From positions 372,001 to 436,000 of the forward strand of contig NZ_BMYD01000002.1 of the NCBI RefSeq assembly GCF_014652095.1: a stretch of 64,000 nt of DNA, written 5' to 3'. The DNA comes from Cognatilysobacter bugurensis. Its GTDB lineage: Bacteria > Pseudomonadota > Gammaproteobacteria > Xanthomonadales > Xanthomonadaceae. Of this stretch, positions 36,161-47,250 are shown piece by piece (within the stretch, counting starts at the first letter, position 1; each line of letters begins with the position of its first letter). The translations under genes and the position numbers were made by a program. Below the pieces are notes generated by a model that had not been told where the DNA came from, did no database searches, and worked only from the letters and a program-made list of their open reading frames with translations.

Positions 36161-37789
36161 TTACGTGGCTGCGATCCGGTCGCGGACGGGCGCCGAGCCG
36201 AGCGCATGCAGCCGGATGCGGAAACAGCCGCCTCCGGCGGGCAGGGGGACGTAGTCGAGGCTGGCCTGGTTCGCGCGGCACAGCTCGCGCGCGATGTAGA
36301 GCCCGAGGCCCGTGCCGTGCGGGGACGTCGTAAAGAACGGCCGGAACAGGCGCGAGGCGACGGCGTCGGGAATGCCCGGGCCGCGGTCGCGCACTTCGAT
36401 CGTCGGCATCGACCCGTCGAGCTGCACGTGCACGCTCACCTGCGCCGGCTCGCCGGGCATGCGGCCGTAATTGAGCGCATTGCTGACCAGCACCGTGAGC
36501 ACCTGGTGCAGCTGGCGTGGGTCGATCAATGCGGGCAGCGCGCCGTTGGGGCCGGCCGCGCGCAGCATGTCGTGCTCGATCGGGTGGCTGATCAGGTAGT
36601 CGTCGACGAAGCGCTTCGCAAAGCTCACGAGTTCGACGTGTTCGGGCTTGGCAGGCTCGCGCCGGGCCAGGCCCAGCACGTTCTCGACGATGCCGTTCAT
36701 GCGCTGGCACTGCTGGTGGACGATCTCGAGCAACCGGCGGTCCGCCGGGCGGATGTCCTCGGACTCCTCGAGCAGCTGCACCGCGTAGCGGATCGCCGCA
36801 AGCGGGTTGCGGATCTCGTGCGCGAGGCTGGCCGAGAAGCGACCGAGCGTGGCGAGCGTCATCGACTCGGCGCGCCGGCTGGCGAGCGATGTGTCGTCGA
36901 GGAAGATCAATGTCTGGTCGCTGCCGGCCAGCAGGCGGGCGAAACGTGGGACCACGTCGGTCTGGTCCGGTCCGAGCGGCAGCGGCGTGTCGTCCGGCTG
37001 GCCGTCGATGCGCCATTGCTCGAGCCGGCGCGCGAGCACGGGCATCGCCACGGCGAGGTTGCGCTCGCCGAACGCCTCGTCGACTTCGCCGAGCAGCACG
37101 CTCGCGGCCTCGTTCGCCATCCGCAACCGGCCGCCACCGTCGACGAGCAGCACGCCGGTGCGCAGGCGCCGGATGATGAGCTCGTTGATTTCCGACAGGT
37201 GCGAGGCCTCGGCGCCGCGCTGCTCGGCGAGTTCGTAGCTGGCGCGCATCTGGCGGCCCAGCAGGCTCATGAGCGCGCCGATCGCGCCATAGCCGATCGC
37301 GAACATCACCGGCTCGACCATCGGGCGCGTGGTCACTTCCTCGACGCCGACGGTCCACACGTGCTCGCCGACGACCGCTGCGATCGCGACGGCCGCCATG
37401 CCGAGTCCGAACCGCGTCGGCAGCAGCAGCGCCGCCGCGCCGACGTTGAACATCAACATGATCGCGATGCCGGTGCCGATGCCGGGCGTGGCGTGGATCG
37501 CGAGCACGCCGAAGAACAGGTCGCTCGCGATGCCGATGAGCGTGATCGTGCGCGGATCGCCGCGGCGCCCCAGCGCGAACACCACGGCCGCAATAAAGGC
37601 ATAGGCGATCGCGACCGCGCGCGCGAACAACGCATGCCGCGGCTCGGCGACCAGCGCGGCGACCGGGCCGTAGACGGCGAGCAGGAGCAGCAACGCCTCG
37701 AGCACGCGGTACAGGTTGAACAGCCGCAACTCGCGGCGCAGCACGCGGTCGGCCTCGGAGACCTCGACGGGGGCGATCTGGAGGGGCAA
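36161..37789 (-). CDS. pilS: Type IV pilus sensor kinase PilS
   Basis: 542 residues with about six N-terminal membrane helices (about 20-180), a PAS-like region (about 215-310), HisKA with SASLAHEIRNPLAAI (about 330), and HATPase_c (SNALNYGRMPGE, DRGPGIPD, GTGLGLYIARELC). It phosphorylates PilR to control pilin expression. The frame stays open to 37948 inside the sucC leader, but a TTG at 37789 with AGGA 7 nt before it fits the usual PilS length and leaves room for the divergent sucC promoter. About 100 bp separate it from pilR. Confidence 0.9.
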   Translation of the reverse strand: MPLQIAPVEVSEADRVLRRELRLFNLYRVLEALLLLLAVYGPVAALVAEPRHALFARAVAIAYAFIAAVVFALGRRGDPRTITLIGIASDLFFGVLAIHATPGIGTGIAIMLMFNVGAAALLLPTRFGLGMAAVAIAAVVGEHVWTVGVEEVTTRPMVEPVMFAIGYGAIGALMSLLGRQMRASYELAEQRGAEASHLSEINELIIRRLRTGVLLVDGGGRLRMANEAASVLLGEVDEAFGERNLAVAMPVLARRLEQWRIDGQPDDTPLPLGPDQTDVVPRFARLLAGSDQTLIFLDDTSLASRRAESMTLATLGRFSASLAHEIRNPLAAIRYAVQLLEESEDIRPADRRLLEIVHQQCQRMNGIVENVLGLARREPAKPEHVELVSFAKRFVDDYLISHPIEHDMLRAAGPNGALPALIDPRQLHQVLTVLVSNALNYGRMPGEPAQVSVHVQLDGSMPTIEVRDRGPGIPDAVASRLFRPFFTTSPHGTGLGLYIARELCRANQASLDYVPLPAGGGCFRIRLHALGSAPVRDRIAAT

Positions 37790-37835
37790 GCGGGCGTCCT
37801 GCGCGGCGGGCTGCAGCGAAGTATAGGCACGGCTT

Positions 37836-37864
37836 TTGCCCGGCTCGGCCCGATCGGCGACAAT
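37836..37864 (+). promoter_or_regulatory. Sigma-70-type promoter of sucCD
   Basis: TTGCCC (-35) and GACAAT (-10) spaced by 17 bp on the plus strand, 82 bp before the sucC ATG, in the pilS/sucC divergent region. The spacing is ideal and both hexamers match at four positions. Confidence 0.5.
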
Positions 37865-37946
37865 GCCGGCCCTCGCGCAGGGCCGAATGGCGCGGCCGAC
37901 GTGCCGCCGCATCCGCGCGGGCCCCCTCCTCTCCTTCGGTGGACGC

Positions 37947-39113
37947 ATGAACTTTCACGAATACCAGGCAAAGCAGCTTTTTGCCGATTACGGCATCGCG
38001 GTGCCCAAGGGCATCGTTGCCCGCACCCCCGAAGAGGCCGTCGCTGCCGCGAAGGCGATCCCGGGCGACCTGTGGGTGGTCAAGGCGCAGATCCACGCCG
38101 GCGGCCGCGGCAAGGCCGGCGGCGTCAAGCTGGCGAAGAACTTCGACGAGGTGAAGCAGTACGCGCAGGCGATGCTCGGCTCGAAGATGGCGACCTACCA
38201 GACCGCCGGCGTCGAGCTTCCAATCGACACTGTGCTGATCTCGGAAGGCACGGACATCGCGAAGGAGCTGTACCTGTCGGTGCTCGTGGACCGCTCGACC
38301 AAGTCGATCACGTTCATCGCGTCGGCCGAAGGCGGCATGGACATCGAGCAGGTCGCCGCCGAGAAGCCCGAGGCGATCCAGACGCTGCACGTGAACTACG
38401 TGCAGGGCCTGCAGCCGTACGAGTGCCGCAACCTCGGCTTCGCGCTTGGCCTGACCGCGAAGCAGGTCGGCCAGCTGACCAAGATCATGACCGGCCTGTA
38501 CCGGCTGTTCGTCGAGAAGGACCTTGCGCTCGTCGAGCTCAACCCGCTCGCGATCCTCACCAACGGCGAGCTCGCCGTGCTCGACGGCAAGATCGATTCC
38601 GACGACAACGCCTCGTTCCGTCATCCGGAACTGACCGCGATGCGCGATGTGCGCCAGGAAGACGAGACCGAGGTGTTGGCCAGCCAGCACGACCTCAACT
38701 ACGTCACGATGGACGGCAACATCGGCTGCATGGTCAATGGCGCCGGCCTCGCGATGGCAACGATGGACGTCATCAAGCTCGAGGGCGGTGAGCCTGCGAA
38801 CTTCCTCGACGTCGGCGGCGGCGCCACCAAGGAGCGCGTGACCGAGGCGTTCAAGCTGATCCTGTCGTCGGACAAGGTGAAGGCGATCTTCGTGAACATC
38901 TTCGGCGGCATCGTCCGCTGCGACATGATCGCCGAGGGCATCATCGCGGCGGTCAAGGAAGTCGACGTCAAGGTGCCGGTGATCGTGCGCCTCGAGGGCA
39001 CGAACGTCGAAGCCGGCAAGGAACTGCTCAAGAACTCCGGCCTGGCGATCACGCCGGCCGACGACATCAACGACGGCGCGAAGAAGGCCGTCGCGGCCGT
39101 CGCCGGCCAGTAA
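37947..39113 (+). CDS. sucC: Succinyl-CoA synthetase beta subunit
   Basis: 388 residues, standard length. ATP-grasp N-terminus ([36 protein letters not shown]), VELNPLAIL and [14 protein letters not shown] in mid-protein, [14 protein letters not shown] near 260 and [10 protein letters not shown] near 318. With SucD it converts succinyl-CoA to succinate with ATP or GTP formation, in the TCA cycle. The sucD start follows 12 bp after its stop, and a promoter is proposed upstream. Confidence 0.98.
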   Translation: MNFHEYQAKQLFADYGIAVPKGIVARTPEEAVAAAKAIPGDLWVVKAQIHAGGRGKAGGVKLAKNFDEVKQYAQAMLGSKMATYQTAGVELPIDTVLISEGTDIAKELYLSVLVDRSTKSITFIASAEGGMDIEQVAAEKPEAIQTLHVNYVQGLQPYECRNLGFALGLTAKQVGQLTKIMTGLYRLFVEKDLALVELNPLAILTNGELAVLDGKIDSDDNASFRHPELTAMRDVRQEDETEVLASQHDLNYVTMDGNIGCMVNGAGLAMATMDVIKLEGGEPANFLDVGGGATKERVTEAFKLILSSDKVKAIFVNIFGGIVRCDMIAEGIIAAVKEVDVKVPVIVRLEGTNVEAGKELLKNSGLAITPADDINDGAKKAVAAVAGQ

Positions 39114-39125
39114 GGAGCACCATCC

Positions 39126-40001
<876 letters not shown>

Positions 40002-40024
40002 TCAACACGCCGCACTGATTCGTT

Positions 40025-40048
40025 GAAGGCCGCCGCAAGGCGGCCTTC
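40025..40048 (+). terminator. Rho-independent terminator of sucCD
   Basis: A 10-bp stem (GAAGGCCGCC / GGCGGCCTTC) with a GCAA tetraloop, followed by TTCGTTT, 23 bp past the sucD stop. Confidence 0.8.
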
Positions 40049-40203
40049 TTCGTTTGGCGCCTGACGCCGACGCGTGTCGGTCTGCAGTGCCCGCGCCGCG
40101 GCTGCGCTCGAGTCGCATTGCGTCGCGAATTACCGGACTGCTCACCGCGCGCCGCTAGAATCACCTGCATTCGCCGGCCCGTCGGCCGGCGCAGGATTCC
40201 GGC

Positions 40204-41838
40204 ATGACGCAACCGCTCCGCATCGCCCTCGCGCAGTTCGATTTCCCGGTCGGCGCCGTGGCCGACAATGCCGAACGCATCGCCGCGCTGATCCGCGAGG
40301 CGCGCGACGAGTACGCGGCCGACCTCGTGCTGTTCCCCGAACTGGCCCTCAGCGGCTACCCGCCCGAAGACCTGCTGCTGCGCCCGTCGTTCCTCGCCGA
40401 CTGCGACGCGGCGATGCGGCGCATCGCGGCCGAGGCGACCGGCATCGTGGCGATCGTCGGCTGGCCCGAGAGCGCGGGCAGCATTGTCTACAACGCCGCA
40501 AGCGTGCTGCGCAACGGCGCGATCGCGCACACGTACCGCAAGCGCGAGCTGCCGAACTACGCGGTGTTCGACGAGCGTCGCTACTTCGAGGTCGACCCGG
40601 ACCGCGAGGACTGCGTCATCGATGTCGGCGGCGTGCGCGTCGGCGTGCTGGTCTGCGAGGACCTGTGGTTTCCCGAGCCGATGGCGTCGACGGTGCGCGC
40701 GGGCGCGGAACTCGTCGCGGTCATCAACGCCTCGCCGTTCGAGCACGACAAGCACGCGCGGCGCGATGCCGTGCTCGCGAACGCCACGCGCAGCACCGGC
40801 GCGGCGATCGCGTACGTCAACACCGTCGGCGGGCAGGACGCGGTCGTGTTCGACGGCGCCTCGCTCGTTGCCGACGGCGACGGCACGGTGCATCCGGCCG
40901 CGGCCGCGTTCACCGAGCAGTGGCTGATCGTCGAGTTCGACCCGGCCTCACGCCGCTTCGCGCCGCTGCAGTGGGTCGAGGATGGCGACGAAAGCCGCGA
41001 CGGGCTCGCCTGGCGCGCCGTCGTGCGCGGCACGCGCGATTACTGCCGCAAGAACGGCTTCGACAAGGTCTGGCTCGGCCTGTCGGGCGGCATCGACTCG
41101 GCGCTCGTGCTCGCGATTGCGGTCGATGCGCTCGGCGCAGAGAACGTCACCGCCGTGCGCATGCCTTCGCGCTACACGGCCGACCTGTCGAACGACCTGG
41201 CCGCCGAGCAGTGCGAGCGGCAGGGCGTGCGGCTGCTGACGCTGCCGATCGAGCGCGCGTTCGAAGGCTTTCTCGACACGCTCGCCGACACCTTCGAAGG
41301 CCGCGAACCCGACGTCGCCGAAGAGAACCTGCAGTCGCGCACGCGCGGCGCGCTGATGATGGCGCTGACCAACAAGTTCGGCGGCCTGCTGCTCACGACG
41401 GGCAACAAGAGCGAGTACGCGGTCGGCTACGCGACGATCTACGGCGACATGTGCGGCGGCTACGCGCCGCTCAAGGATCTGTACAAGACCGAGGTGTACG
41501 CGCTCGCGCGCTGGCGCAACACGGTCGGCGACCCGGTGGTGCCGGCCGGCGTGATCGACCGGGCGCCGTCGGCCGAGCTGCGCGAGAACCAGAAGGACCA
41601 GGACTCGCTGCCGCCGTACGACGTGCTCGACGCGATCCTGCATCGCCACATCGACCAGGAGCAGTCGGCCGAGGACATCATCGCGGCCGGCTTCGACCGC
41701 GCGACGGTCGAGCGCGTGGCGCGGCTCGTGCGCATCAGCGAGTGGAAGCGCCACCAGGCGGCGCCGGGGCCAAAGGTGTCGCGACGCGCGTTCGGCCGCG
41801 AGCGGCGTTATCCGATCACGAGCGGCTATCGCGTCTGA
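40204..41838 (+). CDS. nadE: Glutamine-dependent NAD+ synthetase
   Basis: 544 residues. An N-terminal nitrilase/glutaminase domain carries the Glu-Lys-Cys triad (E in LVLFPELALSGYP, K in RKRELPNYAVFDE, C in GVLVCEDLWFPEP). A C-terminal NAD synthase domain follows (P-loop LSGGIDSALVLAIAVDALGA at about 297, TGNKSEYAVGYATIYGDMCGGYAPLKDLYKTEVY near 400). It amidates deamido-NAD+ using glutamine ammonia. A single-gene unit with SD-less context at the ATG; an extended -10 like TAGAAT lies about 40 bp upstream without a clear -35. Confidence 0.97.
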   Translation: MTQPLRIALAQFDFPVGAVADNAERIAALIREARDEYAADLVLFPELALSGYPPEDLLLRPSFLADCDAAMRRIAAEATGIVAIVGWPESAGSIVYNAASVLRNGAIAHTYRKRELPNYAVFDERRYFEVDPDREDCVIDVGGVRVGVLVCEDLWFPEPMASTVRAGAELVAVINASPFEHDKHARRDAVLANATRSTGAAIAYVNTVGGQDAVVFDGASLVADGDGTVHPAAAAFTEQWLIVEFDPASRRFAPLQWVEDGDESRDGLAWRAVVRGTRDYCRKNGFDKVWLGLSGGIDSALVLAIAVDALGAENVTAVRMPSRYTADLSNDLAAEQCERQGVRLLTLPIERAFEGFLDTLADTFEGREPDVAEENLQSRTRGALMMALTNKFGGLLLTTGNKSEYAVGYATIYGDMCGGYAPLKDLYKTEVYALARWRNTVGDPVVPAGVIDRAPSAELRENQKDQDSLPPYDVLDAILHRHIDQEQSAEDIIAAGFDRATVERVARLVRISEWKRHQAAPGPKVSRRAFGRERRYPITSGYRV

Positions 41839-41878
41839 GCCCGTCGGTCCAGGCGCCGGGCAGTGCTGATCCCCAGCG

Positions 41879-42718
41879 CTACGCGATCGGCACTGCGCTT
41901 CCGCTGACCCGGATGCCGCCGCTCTCGCCGATGTCGACGTGCAGCAGGCTGGGTCGGCCCATGTCGACGCCCTGGTGCGCGGTGACGCGCGCGGGCGGCG
42001 ACACGGCGCCGATCTCGCGCAGGTAGGCGCCGAGCGCGGCGGCCGCTGCGCCGGTCGCCGGATCCTCGATGACGCCACCGATCGGAAATGGATTGCGTGC
42101 ATGGAACACGTGCGACGACTCGCGCCACAGCAGGGCGAACGTCGTGAGGTCGTGTTCGGCGGATAGCCGGCGCGCGGCCTCGAAGTCGTAGTCGAGCCGG
42201 GCCAGACGCTCGCGCGTCCGCACCGCGAGCACTAGATGGCGCGCACCGCCGTAGCCGATGCGCGGCGGCAGCGCCGGGTCGAGATCCTCGCGCGACCAGT
42301 GCAGCGCGGCCAGTGCGGCGTCGACCAGGGCGTCGGTTGCAGGCTCGAGATGCGGTTGCACGCTCGTCAGCGTCGCGGTGGCGCGGCTGTTGACGGCGCT
42401 CGTTTCGACCTGCACCTCACCGGCGCGCGTGTGGAAGCGCAGCGTCCCGGCGACGCCGCGATCAGCCAGCGCGACGGCCGCGGCGATCGTCGCATGGCCG
42501 CAGAACGGCACCTCGGCCTGCGGACTGAAGTAGCGAGCGTCGTATTCGCCGCCGCCGCCGCGCGCGCGCAGGAAGACCGTTTCCGAATAACCGAGACGGG
42601 CGGCGATCGCGAGCATTCCCGCCTCGTCGAGGTCGCCCGCATCGGGCACGACACCGGCAGGGTTGCCGCCGTCGGGCGTGTCGGTGAATGCGGAATAGCG
42701 CAGCACTTCGAGTGTCAT
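41879..42718 (-). CDS. PhzF-family isomerase-like protein
   Basis: 279 residues with the two-half PhzF/diaminopimelate-epimerase fold. Signatures: DGGNPAGVV near residue 16, the catalytic Glu in LGYSETVFL (about residue 45), VPFCGHATIAAAVALAD near 70, the second half with NPFPIGGVIEDPATGAAAAALGAYL (about 210), and HQGVDMGRPSLL near 248. Family members include phenazine-synthesis isomerases and many unassigned enzymes. No phenazine genes are near, so the role is unknown. The start MTLEVLRYSAFT is the usual N-terminus. Confidence 0.93.
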   Translation of the reverse strand: MTLEVLRYSAFTDTPDGGNPAGVVPDAGDLDEAGMLAIAARLGYSETVFLRARGGGGEYDARYFSPQAEVPFCGHATIAAAVALADRGVAGTLRFHTRAGEVQVETSAVNSRATATLTSVQPHLEPATDALVDAALAALHWSREDLDPALPPRIGYGGARHLVLAVRTRERLARLDYDFEAARRLSAEHDLTTFALLWRESSHVFHARNPFPIGGVIEDPATGAAAAALGAYLREIGAVSPPARVTAHQGVDMGRPSLLHVDIGESGGIRVSGSAVPIA

Positions 42719-42870
42719 CGCGGACTCCTTGTCGGGATCGACAGCGTAGATCCGGCGTGCCGGTGCGGATCGACCGGTGATGGAATGCTGTGATGCGGTC
42801 GATGCAGGCGTGCGTGCAGATGGCTCCGCGCTCGGCGTTCCGGGCCGCGTTTGCCGGCGCGCAAACGAAA

Positions 42871-42890
42871 ACGCCGCCCGGAGGCGGCGT
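42871..42890 (-). terminator. Rho-independent terminator of bamD
   Basis: An 8-bp perfect stem (ACGCCGCC / GGCGGCGT) with a 4-nt loop, followed on the minus strand by TTTTCGTTT, 25 bp past the bamD stop. Confidence 0.75.
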
Positions 42891-42914
42891 CGTCGGATCA
42901 CGTCAGTGCGTTGC

Positions 42915-43793
42915 TCAGTCGTTGTCGAGCGCCGACTTCTCGCCCGCGAACGGGTTGAGCTTGCGCAGGTTGTTCGGGTAGTCCGGCCAGTTGCCCGCGA
43001 GGTACGGGTGGTTCGGCGCGGCCTGCTGCAGCTGGTTGCGGGCGCTCGTCGCGAGCGCCTCGTTGCCGAGCCCGGTGTACGCCGCGGCAAGCGTGGCGAT
43101 CGCATCGGCCTGGTGGCTGCTCTGCGGGTAGGTGTCGAGCAGGTAGCGCGCGCGCTCGGCGGCCGCCACGTAGGCGTCCCGGCGCAGGTAGTACAGCGCC
43201 GTCTCGAGTTCGTGCCGCGCGAACATGTCGCGCAACTGGCCCATGCGCTCGCGCGCATCGGCGGCGTAGCGGCTGTTCGGATAGCGGTCGACGACGATCT
43301 GGAAATCGTTGTGCGCCTGCATCGGCGTGGCGAGGTCGCGGCGGCTGGCGTCGAGGCGCCACACCTTCTGCAGGAACACCGCGTCGCGGCTGGAATTCGT
43401 CAGCCCGCGCAGGTAGTACAGGTACGCGATGTTCTTGTGGGTCGGATAGGTGCGGATGAAGCGGTCGATGCTGCTGATCGCCTCGTCGTGCTTGCCGGCC
43501 TTGTACTGCGCGTAGGCGGTCTCGATGAGCGCCTGCTCGGTGTACGACCCGTACGGGTACTGCGCGACGAGCCGCTTGTAGCTCTGCTCGGCGCCGGACC
43601 AGTTGCCGTTTTCGAGCGAACGATGCGCCCGCTCGTAGATCGCCTCGACCGGCTGGCCTTCGTCGGCGTCCTCGTCCTTGAACATCTTGCCGAACTGCGC
43701 GCAGCCGCCGAGGGCGACCAGCAGCGACAGCGCGGCGCCCGCGCGGAGGACGGCGCCGGCGCGGGCCGGACGCGTATTGGAACGATCGGACAT
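42915..43793 (-). CDS. bamD: Outer-membrane protein assembly factor BamD
   Basis: 292 residues. A lipoprotein signal ends in LGGC, then TPR-type repeats (EGQPVEAIYERAHRSLENGNWSGAEQSYKRLVAQYPYGSY..., KHDEAISSIDRFIRTYPTHKN, the NDFQIVVDRYPNSRYAADARERM helix, YLLDTYPQSSHQADAIATLAAAY). BamD is an essential lipoprotein of the BAM complex that inserts beta-barrels in the outer membrane. It is divergent from rluD, the classic arrangement, with 77 bp between the starts. Confidence 0.96.
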   Translation of the reverse strand: MSDRSNTRPARAGAVLRAGAALSLLVALGGCAQFGKMFKDEDADEGQPVEAIYERAHRSLENGNWSGAEQSYKRLVAQYPYGSYTEQALIETAYAQYKAGKHDEAISSIDRFIRTYPTHKNIAYLYYLRGLTNSSRDAVFLQKVWRLDASRRDLATPMQAHNDFQIVVDRYPNSRYAADARERMGQLRDMFARHELETALYYLRRDAYVAAAERARYLLDTYPQSSHQADAIATLAAAYTGLGNEALATSARNQLQQAAPNHPYLAGNWPDYPNNLRKLNPFAGEKSALDND

Positions 43794-43870
43794 GGCTCGA
43801 CGGACACCGGAGGCAATGACCGTCGATAATAGCAGTCCCCGGGGCAGCGCCCTGAATCGCCCTTGTCCCG

Positions 43871-44842
43871 ATGACCGATGCGCCGCTGCAAGCCGTGGTT
43901 CCCGATTCCAGCGCAGGCCGACGCCTGGATGCGGTCGTGGCCGAACTGTTTCCCGATTATTCGCGTTCGCGCCTGACAGCGTGGATCAAGTCCGGCCACG
44001 TGCGCATCGACGGGCGCGAGGTGCGCCCTCGCGACCCCGTGCGCGGCGGCGAGCTCGTGACCGTCAACGTGGTGCTCGAGGTGCAGACGCATTCGGCGCC
44101 CGAGGACATCGCGCTCGACGTGCTCTACGAGGACGAGCACGTCATCGTGATCGACAAGCCGGCAGGCCTCGTCGTGCATCCGGGCGCGGGCAACCCCGTC
44201 GGCACGCTGGTCAATGCGCTGCTGCACCGCGATCCGTCGCTGGAAATGCTGCCGCGCGCCGGCATCGTGCATCGGCTCGACAAGGAGACGTCGGGCGTCA
44301 TGGTCGTCGCCCGCACGCTGACGGCGCACACCGCGCTCGTGGAGCAGCTCTCGGCGCGACAGGTGCATCGCCAGTACCTGGCGGTCGTCGTCGGCGCGCT
44401 GGTGTCCGGCGGCACCGCGAATGCGCCGATCGACCGCCACCCGCGCGATCGCATCCGCATGGCCGTGCGCGACGACGGCCGCGACGCGGTGACGCACTAC
44501 CGCCTGCGCGAGCGCTTCCGCGCCCATACGCTGCTCGAATGCCGGCTCGAAACCGGGCGGACGCACCAGATCCGCGTGCACATGCAGCACCTCAAGCATC
44601 CGATCGTTGGCGATCCGCTCTACGGCGGACCGCTGAAGCTGCCGCGCGGGGCGACCGCCGAACTCGTCGATGCGTTGCGGGGCTTCCGTCGCCAGGCGCT
44701 GCACGCGGAGACGCTCGAGTTCGTGCACCCGGTCAGCGGCGAACCGGTGCGCTGCACCGCGCCCGTGCCGGCCGACATGCAGTCGCTGGTGGGCGCGTTG
44801 CGCGCGGATCACCGCGCGGCAGTGGCGGACGGTCGCGCATGA
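43871..44842 (+). CDS. rluD: 23S rRNA pseudouridine synthase RluD
   Basis: 323 residues. N-terminal S4 RNA-binding domain ([25 protein letters not shown], about 16-40) and RluA-type pseudouridine synthase domain with the catalytic Asp in [20 protein letters not shown] (about residue 139), plus [23 protein letters not shown] near 235. It modifies helix 69 positions of 23S rRNA. Its stop overlaps the start of pgeF (ATGA), so the pair is translationally coupled. Confidence 0.96.
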   Translation: MTDAPLQAVVPDSSAGRRLDAVVAELFPDYSRSRLTAWIKSGHVRIDGREVRPRDPVRGGELVTVNVVLEVQTHSAPEDIALDVLYEDEHVIVIDKPAGLVVHPGAGNPVGTLVNALLHRDPSLEMLPRAGIVHRLDKETSGVMVVARTLTAHTALVEQLSARQVHRQYLAVVVGALVSGGTANAPIDRHPRDRIRMAVRDDGRDAVTHYRLRERFRAHTLLECRLETGRTHQIRVHMQHLKHPIVGDPLYGGPLKLPRGATAELVDALRGFRRQALHAETLEFVHPVSGEPVRCTAPVPADMQSLVGALRADHRAAVADGRA

Positions 44843-45618
44843 CCGAGCCCTGGCTGCGTGCGCAGTGGTCCGCGCCGCGATCGGTGCAGGCGTTTACGAC
44901 ACTGCGCCACGGCGCGGGCCGCTCGCAGCCGCCGTTCGACACGTTCAACCTCGGCAACCGTTATGCCGCTGACGGCGACGTCCCGGCGGCGGTCGAAGCG
45001 AACCGGTGCGAGCTCGTCGAGCGGGCGCGGCTGCCCTCGGTCCCGCACTGGCTGAGGCAGGTGCACGGATGCGGCGTGCACCGCGTCGGTGCAACGTTGA
45101 CCGCCCCGTGTGCGGCGGCGGACGAGCCGCAGGCCGATGCAGCCGTTACCGCCGTGCCCGGCGCCGTGCTTGCGATCCTCACCGCCGACTGCCTGCCGGT
45201 GCTGTTGTGCGCGCGGGACGGGCGGGAAGTCGGCGCCGCGCACGCGGGCTGGCGTGGGCTCGCCGACGGGGTGATCGAGGCCACGGTCGCGGCGATGTCG
45301 ACACCGGCGCATGAGCTGCTCGCGTGGCTCGGCCCGGCGGCGGGGCCGGCGCAGTACGAGGTTGGCGTGGACGTGTTCGACGCATTCGTTGCACCCGACT
45401 GGGGCGCGGCCAGTGCGTTTACGAGCACGCGGCCCGGACACTGGCGCGTCGACCTCTACGCGCTCGCGCGGCGTCGTTTGATGTCCGTGGGATTGCCTGC
45501 CGACGCGATCAGCGGCGGCGACCGCTGCACGATCGGCGAGCCGGACGCGTTTTTCTCACACCGGCGCGACCGCCGGAGCGGCCGCATCGCATCGCTGGTC
45601 TGGATCGACCCGGCCTGA
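44839..45618 (+). CDS. pgeF: Purine nucleoside phosphorylase PgeF / YfiH (multicopper polyphenol oxidase fold)
   Basis: 259 residues. Conserved YfiH motifs: [20 protein letters not shown] (about 34-53), [12 protein letters not shown] near 75, [12 protein letters not shown] near 115, [21 protein letters not shown] near 133, [13 protein letters not shown] near 163 and [12 protein letters not shown] near 237. The His/Cys set binds zinc. The family was long called polyphenol oxidase and is now linked to purine phosphorolysis and peptidoglycan editing. It follows rluD with a 4-nt overlap. Confidence 0.94.
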   Translation: MTEPWLRAQWSAPRSVQAFTTLRHGAGRSQPPFDTFNLGNRYAADGDVPAAVEANRCELVERARLPSVPHWLRQVHGCGVHRVGATLTAPCAAADEPQADAAVTAVPGAVLAILTADCLPVLLCARDGREVGAAHAGWRGLADGVIEATVAAMSTPAHELLAWLGPAAGPAQYEVGVDVFDAFVAPDWGAASAFTSTRPGHWRVDLYALARRRLMSVGLPADAISGGDRCTIGEPDAFFSHRRDRRSGRIASLVWIDPA

Positions 45619-45621
45619 GGC

Positions 45622-47118
45622 TCAATGAGCCGCGGGGCGCGGATCGTCCGCGCGCTGCAAGGGCCGCTTCGGCAGGGCGCTGACGCCCACTTCCCCGGCG
45701 GACTGGCGCCGCCGCTCGCCACCGCTGCCGTCGCTATCGACCGAGTCCAGGTCCGAGTCGCGCAGCGCGTTCAGGAACGTGCGGCGCCATGCGGTGATGT
45801 CGTGCGACTGCAGCCGCTGCATCATCGAATTCCAGCGCGCCTGTCGTTCGGCGAGCGGCATGTCGACCGCGGTCGCGAGCGCGTCCGACACGCCCTGCGT
45901 GTCGTAGGGGTTCACGATGAGCGCACCGTCGAGCTCGCGCGCTGCGCCCGCGAACGCCGACAGCAGCAGCACGCCCGGATTGTGAGGGTCCTGCGCCGCA
46001 ACGAACTCCTTCGCGACCAGGTTCATGCCGTCGCGCAACGGCGTCACTAAGCCGACGCGCGCGAGCCGGAAAAAGCCCGACAGCGATGCGTGTGGGTAAT
46101 TGCGATTCACGTAACGCATCGGCGTCCAGTCCGCGTCCGCGTACGTCCCGTTGATGTGGCCGGTGAGCCGCTCGAGCTCGTGGCGCAGCGTCTGGTACTC
46201 GACGACCTCGCCGCGCGATACCGGCGCGATCTGCAGGTAGGTGAGGCGCCCGCGTTGATCGCGGTGCCGTTCCAGATAGTCGCCGTACGCCCGGAAGCGC
46301 TCGGGGATGCCCTTGGAATAGTCGAGCCGGTCGACGCCGATCGCAAGCTGCCGCCCCGAGAGACTGTCGCTGAGCCGTCGCACGCTCGCCTTGCCGACCG
46401 CATCGGCCGCGAGTTTTGCGATGCGCGCGGTGTCGATGCTGATCGGGAACGCGCCGGCGCGCAGGCGACGGCTGTGCTCGGTCTCCAGCACGCCGTACGC
46501 GAGCACGCGCCCGCGGCCGTACAGGCGCACGTAGTCTTGGAAACGCTCGAGGTCGCGCTCGGTCTGGAAGCCGACCAGGTCGTATGACGAGAGGCCTTCG
46601 AACAGGCGCGCGTGGTTGGGCAGCGCGGCGAGCAGGTCCGACGAGGGCATCGGCACGTGCAGGAAGAAGCCGAGCTTGCACTTGATGCCGCGCTCGCGCA
46701 GCAGCAGGCCGAGCGGGATCAGGTGGTAGTCGTGGATCCAGACGATGTCGTCTTCGCGCAGCAGCGGCGCGAGCGTGTCGGCGAACAGCTGGTTCACGCG
46801 CAGGTAGCCTGCGTACGTCTCGCGGCTGTAATCGACGAGATCGACGCGGAAGTGCAGCAGCGGCCACAGCGTGCGGTTCGCAAAGCCGTTGTAGTAATGC
46901 GCGTGGTCCTGTTCGGACAGGTCGAGCGTCACGTACTCGATGCCGCGCGCGGTCTGCGTGCGCACCCGTCCAGACTCTTCCGGATCGATGCGGCCGCTCC
47001 AGCCGAACCACAGCCCGCCCGTCTCTTCGAGCGCAGCCTGCAGGGCGACGGCCAAGCCGCCCGGGCGGGACTCGTCCGGGACGGCAACACGGTTGGACAC
47101 AATGACGAGTCGGCTCAT
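45622..47118 (-). CDS. otsA: Trehalose-6-phosphate synthase
   Basis: 498 residues of the GT20 family, making trehalose-6-phosphate from UDP-glucose and glucose-6-phosphate. Motifs: RLVIVSNRVAVPDESRPGG at the N-terminus, WIHDYHLIPLGLLLR (about residue 128), GVDRLDYSKGIPERF (about 260), and FVAAQDPHNPGVLLLSAFAGAARELDGALIVNPYD (about 370-405). It is the last gene of the otsB-GH15-otsA cluster on the minus strand. The C-terminal 30 residues are disordered and Arg-rich. It converges with pgeF, leaving only 3 bp between stops. Confidence 0.96.
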   Translation of the reverse strand: MSRLVIVSNRVAVPDESRPGGLAVALQAALEETGGLWFGWSGRIDPEESGRVRTQTARGIEYVTLDLSEQDHAHYYNGFANRTLWPLLHFRVDLVDYSRETYAGYLRVNQLFADTLAPLLREDDIVWIHDYHLIPLGLLLRERGIKCKLGFFLHVPMPSSDLLAALPNHARLFEGLSSYDLVGFQTERDLERFQDYVRLYGRGRVLAYGVLETEHSRRLRAGAFPISIDTARIAKLAADAVGKASVRRLSDSLSGRQLAIGVDRLDYSKGIPERFRAYGDYLERHRDQRGRLTYLQIAPVSRGEVVEYQTLRHELERLTGHINGTYADADWTPMRYVNRNYPHASLSGFFRLARVGLVTPLRDGMNLVAKEFVAAQDPHNPGVLLLSAFAGAARELDGALIVNPYDTQGVSDALATAVDMPLAERQARWNSMMQRLQSHDITAWRRTFLNALRDSDLDSVDSDGSGGERRRQSAGEVGVSALPKRPLQRADDPRPAAH

Positions 47119-47250
47119 GGCGCGGTCACCCCGAGTCGTGGAACGGAAAGCGCATCAACCCGCATGGCGAGGCGTGTCGCGCATCGCGTGCGCCGCAACG
47201 CCGCATGCGTGGGCGCAGGTCGGTCGGAGCGCCGCATGCAGGCCTCCACC